25,913 bases of DNA from Tubulinosema ratisbonensis (taxonomy: Eukaryota > Microsporidia > Tubulinosematidae). The notes beneath the pieces were generated by a model. That model saw nothing but the letters and a program-made list of their open reading frames with translations. It was not told where the DNA came from and did no database searches. A program made the translations under genes and the position numbers. The stretch spans positions 1 to 25,913 of the forward strand of contig RCSS01000075.1 of assembly GCA_004000155.1 (NCBI GenBank), written 5' to 3'. Shown here piece by piece: positions 8,302 through 15,621 of this stretch. Numbering within the stretch: the stretch's first letter is position 1; each line of letters starts with the position of its first letter.

Positions 8302-10593
8302 ATGCTAAAAAGATTAAAAACACCAATAAAAAAAATAATACCACCTTGTGGTTTTTCTTGTTGTTCTACAAACCCATTACCCCATGGAAAATACTTAATA
8401 GCTACTCCTGGTGCTTTAGCTCACAAACCTTATATCATTTTACAAAACACTATAGTTCCTTTATCTGCACTTCTTATTTTAAAAAATGACTCATTTTATT
8501 ACAGCAGAATACTTCCTCACATCAAATTTGTTTTCTTTGACCTCTCTTTAAAAGAAAATGTTTGTGATTTTTACACTAATCATGTAAAAAAATCATCTTT
8601 TTCTTTGATTGATGTTCCTTTTGTATTTCATACATTTGGTATTAATTTTACAAATTTAATACAAATTAACAAGAATAATAAATTACCTAACACAATGGAA
8701 GGAGAGATCCTTTGCGATGACCAAATCATAAAGTCAAAATTGGTAAAAACTGTTGGCACATTTTATAAAAAAATAAAAGACAGAATTTTACTCAAAGTAA
8801 TTGATAAAAGATTTAGTTTTGCATTTTTATTGGATGATTATTGCATTCCTAACACAAAATTAGAAATAGTTTTATTTAACAATGAAGAAGAATACCCTTG
8901 TGCTAAATTACTTAGGGTTATAGGTAAATCATATTTATTAGACACTGAATTAAACAGTCTTTTAATAAGAAATAATATAAAAGTATTACCTTACAATTTA
9001 AATTTGCTGATTCAAGATTTTAGCTTAGAAGTGAAAAATGAAATTATAAAATTGATAAAAAAGAAGAAGTTTCAGAGTGAAATTGGAAATATTAATCAAA
9101 ATAATTGTAATAATGTTTATGAAATTAGCCAAGAATTGATTGATTTAGCAAACATTACTACTCTTGATTCAAGCTTACTCAAAAAAGAGTCTCAAAATTT
9201 TTACCTGGTCAATGATGTTGATTTAAACAAATTAATTTCAAAGAATTACGAAGAAATTTACTCGAAAGAGCTAAAAAACAAACTAAGATTAGATTTAACA
9301 AACAAAAAAGTGTTTAACATTGACCCACCTGGCTGTACAGACATAGATGACGCATTTCATGTAGAAAGAATGAACAATTTTACAGTAATTTACGTCCATA
9401 TTTCTGATGTATCAGCTTTGATAAAAGAAAATTCTTACTTGGATACTTTGTGCAGAGAAAGAGGTAATACGTATTACTTAGATTATTTTAGGATAGAAAT
9501 GATTAACATTACTTCTTTGCTTAGCTTAGAACAAGATAAATTGAGACTCACTTTTAGTGTAAAACTTACTTTTGATGGTTCAGTGCTTGTAAAAAAGGAA
9601 TTTTTTAAATGTGTGATCAAAAATAAAAGATCTTTTGAATACTCAGAGGCTGATAAGTTATTGCATAGCAAATGTACAACAAAATGTGTTTATAAAACCA
9701 CTGTTTCTTGTCATACTTTAAAAAATGGGTTACCTGACAAAAGAGATCAGAGCGATTTATACGAAGATATTAATTGTTTAAACAATCTGGCAATAATTTT
9801 GAGAGAAAATAGGATGAAAAAAGGGTCTTTAAACTTATCAGTCAAAGAATCTTTAGATGCAAATCATTTAGTAGAAGAGTTTATGTTATTAGCTAATGAA
9901 TGTGTAGCAGAAGAAATCAGCAAAGGAATATCCATTTTAAGAAGACATGAAGGATTTTATTTTAATGAGCCAGAAACATTTGTAAAGAATGAATCTATTA
10001 ACAATGAAGAAGTACAAAGTGTGATTACAGATGAAGAATTGAACACTGAATTTGTAACAGAAGAAATTTTCCCTGCCACTTTTACTCAAGAATTGGAAAA
10101 CAAAACAATTTTAGAGAAAATTTACAAAAAAATTCAAATAAGAAACATGAAACAAGCAGAATATTTCTGCAGTGTTGATTTTTCATCCTTTCATTTTGGT
10201 TTGGCAGTGCAAAAGTATACTCACTTTACTTCACCAATCAGAAGATACGCAGATATTTTAGTACACAGATCATTGTACAGTTTAATAACTAAAGATACAG
10301 GATACGGCACATTAAATTTAAATGAGCTTCGTAACATTTGTTTTAACTTAAATATTTCGCATAGAAACTCACGTAATGTGTCAAGAGAAGTAGAAATTCT
10401 TTCTTTTTACCTTAATTTAAATGATTCTATTTACACCATAACAAGTTTATTTGACAATACTGTAATTGTACATGAGAATGATTTAGAATTAGAGATTGAT
10501 TCTGATGTTTTTTTAAAGGAAAGGAGGGTTAAGTTTGTTAAGGATGATTATTTATTTTATGATTGTATGAAATTTAAAGTAATTTTGATTTAA
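8302..10593 (+). CDS. DIS3: Exosome 3'-5' exoribonuclease Dis3/Rrp44 with a degenerate PIN domain
   Basis: This is the catalytic subunit of the RNA exosome, degrading and trimming RNA processively from the 3' end. The 763-residue protein carries the RNB catalytic domain, with the DPPGCTDIDDA motif at 341-351 holding the four metal-binding aspartates (341, 347, 349, 350) and THFTSPIRRYAD at 640-651. Two OB-like cold-shock regions precede it (about 130-310) and a short S1-like segment follows (about 690-763). The N-terminus identifies it as Dis3 rather than Dis3L2 or Ssd1: a Cys cluster (16, 20, 21) sits where Rrp44 has its CR3 zinc motif, and residues 30-90 align with the start of the PIN domain (NTIVPLSALLILKNDSFYYS). 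The PIN is truncated and its DTN aspartate is replaced (IATP at 33-36), so endonuclease activity is not expected. Fungal homologues are about 1000 residues. Confidence 0.9.
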   Translation: MLKRLKTPIKKIIPPCGFSCCSTNPLPHGKYLIATPGALAHKPYIILQNTIVPLSALLILKNDSFYYSRILPHIKFVFFDLSLKENVCDFYTNHVKKSSFSLIDVPFVFHTFGINFTNLIQINKNNKLPNTMEGEILCDDQIIKSKLVKTVGTFYKKIKDRILLKVIDKRFSFAFLLDDYCIPNTKLEIVLFNNEEEYPCAKLLRVIGKSYLLDTELNSLLIRNNIKVLPYNLNLLIQDFSLEVKNEIIKLIKKKKFQSEIGNINQNNCNNVYEISQELIDLANITTLDSSLLKKESQNFYLVNDVDLNKLISKNYEEIYSKELKNKLRLDLTNKKVFNIDPPGCTDIDDAFHVERMNNFTVIYVHISDVSALIKENSYLDTLCRERGNTYYLDYFRIEMINITSLLSLEQDKLRLTFSVKLTFDGSVLVKKEFFKCVIKNKRSFEYSEADKLLHSKCTTKCVYKTTVSCHTLKNGLPDKRDQSDLYEDINCLNNLAIILRENRMKKGSLNLSVKESLDANHLVEEFMLLANECVAEEISKGISILRRHEGFYFNEPETFVKNESINNEEVQSVITDEELNTEFVTEEIFPATFTQELENKTILEKIYKKIQIRNMKQAEYFCSVDFSSFHFGLAVQKYTHFTSPIRRYADILVHRSLYSLITKDTGYGTLNLNELRNICFNLNISHRNSRNVSREVEILSFYLNLNDSIYTITSLFDNTVIVHENDLELEIDSDVFLKERRVKFVKDDYLFYDCMKFKVILI

Positions 10594-10969
10594 AAAGAAT
10601 ATACAATTAATAAATAAAAAGAATATTAAATTTAATTTTTAAATTAAAAAATTAAAATAAGAATATTTAAGTAAATAAATAAAATTTTAATAATAAGAAA
10701 ATTTCAAATAAAATAAATAAATAAAATTAAAATTAAAAAAAGAATATTAAAGTAAATAAATAAAATTAAAATTAAAAAAAATTAAGTAAATAAATAAAAA
10801 TTTTTTATTATAACCCTTAAGTCAAAAACTAAATTGCATTTTTAATTTTTTTATAAATTAAGAAAAAAAATGTAAAAAATATAATTTAATGAATTATAAT
10901 TTTTTTCTTGTATTATAATTTAATAAGAAAATACTTTTTAATTTTAATAATTTACTCTATTTATTTAAT
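10594..10969. other. AT-only spacer with tandem low-complexity units
   Basis: The stretch is more than 90% A and T. From about 10600 to 10805 a unit containing AGTAAATAAATAAAATTAAA recurs several times with variation, with GAATATTAA between units. No open frame or RNA gene is seen. Confidence 0.6.
10600..10805. repeat. Degenerate A/T tandem repeat
   Basis: Recurring words are AGTAAATAAATAAA, AAATTAAAATTAAA and GAATATTAA, repeated in the same order with a period of roughly 40 bases. It lies just downstream of the Dis3 stop codon. Confidence 0.5.
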
Positions 10970-11125
10970 CTACTTTGTTTTAGAAGAATCATCAGAACCA
11001 GAGCCACTCTTCTTATTAAAAGGAAACCACTCTTTGTGGTAACACAGTGCTAAAACCATAGCTCCTCCACCAATAATTACCACTGCTGCAATAATAATCA
11101 TAGTCTTGTTATTGAATTCTACCAT
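10970..11125 (-). CDS. Small single-pass membrane protein, 51 residues
   Basis: This short frame encodes a seven- to eight-residue N-terminus (MVEFNNKT), one hydrophobic helix (about residues 9-28, IIIAAVVIIGGGAMVLALCY), a short aromatic/basic juxtamembrane patch (YHKEWFPFNKK) and a Ser/Gly/Asp tail ending in SSKTK. The stop is TAG. The local composition (Gly, Trp, Pro, His codons) stands out sharply from the flanking A/T spacer, which supports a real gene despite its size. Layout and tail resemble the 64-residue protein at 20871-21065, suggesting one family. Topology is probably N-terminus outside, basic tail in the cytosol. Function is unknown; a small subunit of a membrane complex is a guess. 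Confidence 0.65.
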   Translation of the reverse strand: MVEFNNKTMIIIAAVVIIGGGAMVLALCYHKEWFPFNKKSGSGSDDSSKTK

Positions 11126-11260
11126 GCTTCTTATTTCATGCTCTATTTATAATTTATGCTAACCAATAATACAAATCACTTCACCAATTAAAAAATTTTA
11201 ATTTATCATTTTTTAACAAATAAAATAGAAAAATTTGACAAATAAAAATAAAAATTAAAT

Positions 11261-11620
11261 TTATTCAGAAAGAGAATAATAAATTTTTTTGGTAGTCCTG
11301 TATCCACCCATGTGCTTTTCTCTCTTTCTCTGTTGCTTTGGAGTCAAAGCTAATCTTTTAGCTCTAGTGAGCTTAGGTCTTAATTCTTTAGGAAGAACTT
11401 TATCATTCTTATGCTTGTTCCAAGCTTGTTCGTAAAGTTTTTCTGTTCTAACTGTCATGGCCCTGGCTATGTTTCTCCTTGCTTCTTTCAATTCATGTGG
11501 TTTTATGCTATGACTGTTTTTCTGTTGTCTTAACCTGAGTTGTTCTGATTTTAATTCATTTATTATTACTTCTAATTCTTCAAGTGACTTTGATCTTATT
11601 TCTTCAACATTTATTTTCAT
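11261..11620 (-). CDS. RPL35: 60S ribosomal protein uL29 (RPL35)
   Basis: This is a large-subunit protein near the polypeptide exit tunnel, where it helps dock the signal recognition particle and the translocon. The 119 residues match the eukaryotic length. An N-terminal helical hairpin (RSKSLEELEVIINELKSEQL, residues 9-28) is followed by EARRNIARAMTVRTEK (46-61), the family's second-helix signature, and an ELRPKLTRAKRLALTPKQQR block (79-98), the conserved eukaryotic C-terminal extension. The start is preceded by AACCCTTAAA, a CCC-like motif about five bases upstream. RLP24, another 60S-linked gene, lies 63 bases upstream on the same strand. Confidence 0.95.
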   Translation of the reverse strand: MKINVEEIRSKSLEELEVIINELKSEQLRLRQQKNSHSIKPHELKEARRNIARAMTVRTEKLYEQAWNKHKNDKVLPKELRPKLTRAKRLALTPKQQRKREKHMGGYRTTKKIYYSLSE

Positions 11621-11624
11621 TTTA

Positions 11625-11629
11625 AGGGT
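11625..11629 (-). promoter_or_regulatory. CCC-like motif upstream of RPL35
   Basis: On the minus strand the sequence is GAACCCTTAAAATG, with the CCC five bases before the start codon. It matches the motif at the other housekeeping genes in the window. Confidence 0.5.
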
Positions 11630-11683
11630 TCAAAAATTAAAAAAATTTATTAAATTAAAAATAAAAAATAAATTAATTTTTAA

Positions 11684-12184
11684 TCAATTAATTTCATATT
11701 CTTGGATCGTCTTNGTTTCTTTTTCTTTCTTCTTTCCAATAATAACACCTTTAATAACCTTCTTCTTAGCTTCTCTATCTTCTAGTAAATGCTTATGTTT
11801 TTCAATAAATTTAATTTCATTCTCCTTTTCTTTTTCTCTTTGAGTTAAAATTCTATCCATGACAAAGAAATCTTCTCTTTCCATCCTCTTTTCAATGTAC
11901 TGAGGAATAACCTCTATTGTTTGATTAAGGATCTTTTTGTCAACCACTAATGGTTCATCAATCTTCTTTTCCAGTTTAAGTATCTCATCTTCGTAAAGAG
12001 ATTTCTTCTTAAGCATCCTATACGTTTTGGTCCATTTGGTTTTACGTGGATTCCACTTTCTTTTAAAAAGTTTGTAACATTTTGATCTACAGAAATTGAA
12101 TTTCTTTCCATCGTTACGGATAAATGATGAGCCATGGCCAGGATAAATGTTGCATGAACAGAACCAGCATTTTTCAATTCTCAT
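11684..12184 (-). CDS. RLP24: Ribosome biogenesis protein RLP24
   Basis: This eL24-like assembly factor sits on pre-60S particles in the nucleolus and is exchanged for eL24 in the cytoplasm after release by the AAA-ATPase Drg1/Afg2. The N-terminus is nearly diagnostic: MRIEKCWFCSCNIYPGHGSS, then FCRSKCYKLFKRKWNPRKTK, giving the four zinc-ribbon cysteines (6, 9, 32, 36). The WNPRKTKWTKTYR stretch (44-56) distinguishes RLP24 from eL24 itself. The C-terminal half is a long charged helix as in RLP24, the part known in yeast to activate Drg1. One N (11714) affects a single residue near the end. The start is immediately preceded by TTTTACCCA. Confidence 0.93.
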   Translation of the reverse strand: MRIEKCWFCSCNIYPGHGSSFIRNDGKKFNFCRSKCYKLFKRKWNPRKTKWTKTYRMLKKKSLYEDEILKLEKKIDEPLVVDKKILNQTIEVIPQYIEKRMEREDFFVMDRILTQREKEKENEIKFIEKHKHLLEDREAKKKVIKGVIIGKKKEKEXKTIQEYEIN

Positions 12185-12193
12185 TGGGTAAAA
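12185..12193 (-). promoter_or_regulatory. TTTTACCC motif at the RLP24 start
   Basis: Minus-strand sequence TTTTACCCA directly precedes the ATG. The same TTTTACCC word lies at the same place before RNA15 (3715-3722). Confidence 0.6.
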
Positions 12194-12339
12194 TTAAAAA
12201 ATAAAAAAAAAGAATTTTTTATAAGTCAATAATTATTTTTAATAATAATTTATGCAATAAAATTTTTTAAATTCTCCTATTTTCTGGTCAAATAAAATGA
12301 ATTACAAACAAATAAAAACAAAAAACTGAACAATTTATA

Positions 12340-12465
12340 ATGAAAGGTATAATAATTTTTATACTTATTTTATTGATAATTTCTTACTTTTTTTACAGTT
12401 TACTAACAGACAGTTATTTATTTATGCCAATTAAATGGTTATTAAAAAGTAAATTACAAAACTAA
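12340..12465 (+). CDS. Very small membrane protein, 41 residues
   Basis: The frame encodes MKG, a strongly hydrophobic helix (about residues 4-22), then a TDSYLFMPIKWLLKSKLQN tail with a positively charged C-terminus. It lies in the gap between RLP24 and the 96-residue gene and converges on the latter, with 20 bases between their stop codons. It is supported only by length, by ending in a basic amphipathic tail and by fit into the gap; the A/T-rich hydrophobic codons make chance more likely than for the other small genes here. Tiny single-pass subunits of ER or mitochondrial complexes have this look, but I recognise none. Confidence 0.35.
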   Translation: MKGIIIFILILLIISYFFYSLLTDSYLFMPIKWLLKSKLQN

Positions 12466-12485
12466 CTAAATTTATGCATTTTTAT

Positions 12486-12776
12486 TTATTTATCATACCA
12501 GACAAAAGATCCATGAGGAGTAGAATGTTTTAATCCAGACCTAAAATACACTCTAAACACTTTGTAACTTACCAGGAAAACAAATAATAAAACCAATGCA
12601 ACAAACACAAATCCTTTTTTAAGGTTTCTACTTTTCGGTTTGGCAAAATTTGCCAGTGTATTTATTTCTATCTGTTTTTCTGGTGGTCTATCTTTTTTAT
12701 GTGTAAGTATTCTATAACCATCTTTATAAATTGGTTTAGGGAATTCTGTAAGACTGCTACTCTTTTCTGAGGCCAT
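12486..12776 (-). CDS. Hypothetical single-pass membrane protein, 96 residues
   Basis: I do not recognise the family. Residues 1-54 are hydrophilic, with several prolines and basic residues (KPIYKDGYRILTHKKDRPPE, 14-33). A basic NLKKG segment precedes one clear membrane helix (about 55-74, FVFVALVLLFVFLVSYKVF). A short tail (SGLKHSTPHGSFVWYDK) follows. The positive charge before the helix predicts a cytosolic N-terminus and a lumenal or external C-terminus (type II). The balanced composition indicates a genuine gene. The start is the first ATG in an otherwise closed upstream frame. Confidence 0.7.
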   Translation of the reverse strand: MASEKSSSLTEFPKPIYKDGYRILTHKKDRPPEKQIEINTLANFAKPKSRNLKKGFVFVALVLLFVFLVSYKVFRVYFRSGLKHSTPHGSFVWYDK

Positions 12777-13346
12777 GTTTCTATTTGATTTTTTTGTTTT
12801 CTTATTTTTTGGACGAATGAAATTGCATTTTTGGCTTTTATTGGTTGGTTTTAAATTGGCTTGTGAAAAAGTGTTTTAAAGGTTGTGTTATTAAGTAAAT
12901 TATTTATTTAATTAGAAGGATTAAACATTTGTGTTTTTTTTTAAAATAAAAATAATAAAAATTTTAAATCAAATATTTTATTTATTAAAAAATTTCTTAA
13001 ATTTTAAATAAACTTTAAAATGTGCTTCTTTTAATTATCAGCTCAAATATTCAAAAAACATAAAAATAAAAAAAACTATAAAATATTTTAATTTATCTAA
13101 TTTAAGTTTGAAATTACAATTTTATTACAGCCATAAATATAATTTTATAAAGTTATAGATAAAACTAAATAAATTTTCTATATTTAATAATTTGCATTTG
13201 AATAACTTTTAAATTCATCATATGATATTATTTATAAAAGAATGGCTTAAGCTTTAACTGTTTTAATATTTTATAATTAAAAAAATACAATTTTTAAATT
13301 AAAAAACATTATTTTATAATTTATTTTATAAAAAATACCCTAATTC
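12777..13346. other. AT-rich spacer between divergent genes
   Basis: About 570 bases separating the 96-residue gene (minus) and the NLF-repeat gene (plus). I see no open frame or RNA gene. Only the last bases hold a recognisable signal, the CCC at 13338-13340. Confidence 0.55.
13338..13340 (+). promoter_or_regulatory. CCC-like motif before the NLF-repeat gene
   Basis: The sequence AAAATACCCTAATTCATG places CCC six bases before the start codon, consistent with the start-proximal CCC signal seen at other genes here. Confidence 0.5.
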
Positions 13347-15581
13347 ATGCTAAAACAAATTATAAACTTCTTTAAGCCATCGAAAGAGGAGCAAAATTTT
13401 AAAGCCAAGCACATGCCTTTTTACACTGAAAGTAACTGGAATTATTTAGAAGATTATTTAAATGAACAATCTAATTACCAGTTTACTGACTACGTTGCTG
13501 ACTTAGTGTTAGCTCTCAAAAAATCTATTCAACCAGTCAAACACAGAATAACTTCTTTGCTAAGATTAAACAACCCAGAAGTATTTAATAGTTTAACTGA
13601 AAAGGAACTAGAACAGTTCTATGATGAGATGTGTGAATATAAGAAAAGGGTTAGAGGAATGAGGTATAAGAAAATAGCTGTTGAGATGGAAAATAAATTC
13701 GAAGAAAGAGTCTTCTTTGAAGCTACTCCTTTTGTAAACGGAGAAATGAAAATTGACAGTTTTTATTTTGAATATTTTGAAAAATTTGTTAAAAATTTAA
13801 ATGAGAAAATTGACAGCAGAACAAATTTTAAACAAAATTTTGTTTTACACCAACAAATTCAAAATAAAAAAGAATCAAGTAATGCATTAACTCAACACAA
13901 AAAACAAGTAAACCGTAAAAGACAACTTTCTTTCGATGAAGATGAGAAAAAAAGAGTCAAAAAAATGAAACACTTTATTACACCGATCAAGGATGATACT
14001 TCTGTTTATTTTTTACAAAGAAAAATTAATTTAGATGAGTTTTATAAGTTAGATAATCCTTATTATACTTGTATGGAAGGAGAAAACAAGGTTATACATG
14101 GAAGAGTGCCTTTGGAAATGAGTTATTTTTATAACAAATATGTTTTAAAAGAAGAACCATTAATTGAAAAAAAGGCATTTTACTTGCCAAATAAAAAAGA
14201 AAAAAATCAATTAATTTTTTCTAAAAGAGAAGATTATATGTACATAAAAGAAAAAGAACAAGTAAACAATAAAAAAGATAATAAACTTATTAGTGTGTTG
14301 AATTATTACAGAAATAAATTTGATAAGAATGAAATTGAAAGTATAATTAAGAATGTAGAAGTAATTGATAATAAAGAAGAGATTGAACAAAATAAGACAG
14401 AATTAATACCAGAAATTATAAAAGAGCCTGTTTCCGATAAAAAGGAAGAAGTAGGTTTAAATATTAGCACAAGCAATCAGGTTATTTCTGACAAAAAAGA
14501 AGAAATTACTTCAGAATTGAAAAAAGAACCAATTAATTTATTTGCACAACCTAGTGATAATTTGTTTAAAAATAAAGAAAACTCTGTAATAAAAGAAACA
14601 ATAGAAAATTCTGAAAAGATTACTCCTATTGATTTATTTAAGAAAGAAAAAAATAAATCAAAGGTTGTTGATTCTATTAAACCTTTAGATCTATTTACTA
14701 GTAAAAATGAAGAAAAAGTAAAATTTTCTTTTGATTTCTCCAATCCAGTAGATTTATTTACAACTAAAAGCACCAAATTAGAAGAAAAGAAAGAATCTTC
14801 TTTTAATTTTACTAAACCTGTAAATCTTTTTGATAAAAAAGAAACTAACACATTTGATAAAATAACCACTAATACTAAAAATGAACCTACTAATCTTTTA
14901 GAAAATAAAGCACCAATTAATTTATTTACAAACAGTAAAGAAGATTCTTTTATTTCTAAAAAAGAATTTAATTTTTCAAATACAACTGTAAAAAATGACC
15001 CTGTTAATTTATTTGAAAGTAAAACACCAATTAATTTATTTCAAAATAAACAAGAAATTACTAATACAAATTTATTAAATGAAGAGTCTAATAATAAAGA
15101 ACCAATAAATTTATTCCAAAATAAACAAGAAATCACCCCTGTAAATTTATTCCAATCAAATAATACTAAACCATTAAATTTATTTAATTCTAACACTGTT
15201 AGTTCAGTAAATTTATTACAAAATAAATCTTTAGAAAACAATCAATCAATTAATTTATCAAAAAATGATAAAGAAATTTCCCCTATAAGTTTATTCATTA
15301 ATGATAAAGAATCTCCTAAAAATACCAATGTAAACTTATCCTCTTTTAATATGTTTGCTAATAATATACCACAGTCATTTAATTTATTTGAGAATATTCC
15401 TAAAAAAGAAAGTAATACCAATATTAGTAATAATAATTTAAATAATAATTTTACAGCAATGATTGATAATAATTTATTAAATTTACCAAAAAGATCTTTT
15501 AATTTTAATGCAACAAAACCAGAAGAACAAAAGAAAAAAGGAACTTTTGATGATTTAGAAAAAAGTAAAAGAGAAAAATGA
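13347..15581 (+). CDS. NLF-repeat protein, candidate nuclear-basket nucleoporin
   Basis: The 744-residue protein has three parts. Residues 1-170 are helical and begin with a short amphipathic helix (MLKQIINFFKPSKEE), like the membrane-binding helix of Nup1/Nup60/Nup153. A basic cluster follows (NRKRQLSFDEDEKKRVKKMK, 189-208), a good bipartite nuclear localisation signal. From about residue 390 to the end comes a low-complexity N/K/E/S/T region with about 19 motifs of the type P-[IVL]-[ND]-L-F; 13 read exactly NLF or DLF, and several are preceded by FNF or FDF triplets. This is the architecture of an FG-repeat nucleoporin, with NLF where GLF(G) would be expected. Two G-to-A changes turn a glycine codon GGT into asparagine AAT, so AT drift could explain it. 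The assignment is inference; an adaptor with repeated short LF motifs is the alternative. The protein ends in TGA. Confidence 0.6.
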   Translation: MLKQIINFFKPSKEEQNFKAKHMPFYTESNWNYLEDYLNEQSNYQFTDYVADLVLALKKSIQPVKHRITSLLRLNNPEVFNSLTEKELEQFYDEMCEYKKRVRGMRYKKIAVEMENKFEERVFFEATPFVNGEMKIDSFYFEYFEKFVKNLNEKIDSRTNFKQNFVLHQQIQNKKESSNALTQHKKQVNRKRQLSFDEDEKKRVKKMKHFITPIKDDTSVYFLQRKINLDEFYKLDNPYYTCMEGENKVIHGRVPLEMSYFYNKYVLKEEPLIEKKAFYLPNKKEKNQLIFSKREDYMYIKEKEQVNNKKDNKLISVLNYYRNKFDKNEIESIIKNVEVIDNKEEIEQNKTELIPEIIKEPVSDKKEEVGLNISTSNQVISDKKEEITSELKKEPINLFAQPSDNLFKNKENSVIKETIENSEKITPIDLFKKEKNKSKVVDSIKPLDLFTSKNEEKVKFSFDFSNPVDLFTTKSTKLEEKKESSFNFTKPVNLFDKKETNTFDKITTNTKNEPTNLLENKAPINLFTNSKEDSFISKKEFNFSNTTVKNDPVNLFESKTPINLFQNKQEITNTNLLNEESNNKEPINLFQNKQEITPVNLFQSNNTKPLNLFNSNTVSSVNLLQNKSLENNQSINLSKNDKEISPISLFINDKESPKNTNVNLSSFNMFANNIPQSFNLFENIPKKESNTNISNNNLNNNFTAMIDNNLLNLPKRSFNFNATKPEEQKKKGTFDDLEKSKREK
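14530..15400 (+). repeat. Coding repeat array of P-x-[ND]-L-F motifs
   Basis: About 19 short units spaced 12-35 residues apart, with cores such as PINLF, PVNLF, PIDLF, PLNLF and decayed forms NLL, SLF and NMF. INLFQNKQEIT occurs twice, and an FNF/FDF triplet precedes several cores. Unit spacing is irregular and the DNA is not cleanly repetitive, so the motif is kept at the protein level. Confidence 0.75.
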
Positions 15582-15621
15582 ATGATTAATTAAATATTAT
15601 TCATTAAAATATAAATTTACA

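Noticed and set aside
11947..12177. Second minus-strand frame of 76 residues inside RLP24
   Set aside because: It overlaps RLP24 in another frame and has no family likeness.
13347..15581. CtBP-type or clathrin-adaptor reading of the PxDLF and NLF motifs
   Set aside because: The motifs lack the PxDLS serine and the accompanying adaptor domains, while the NLS and amphipathic N-terminus fit a nuclear pore role better. It is kept only as an alternative.
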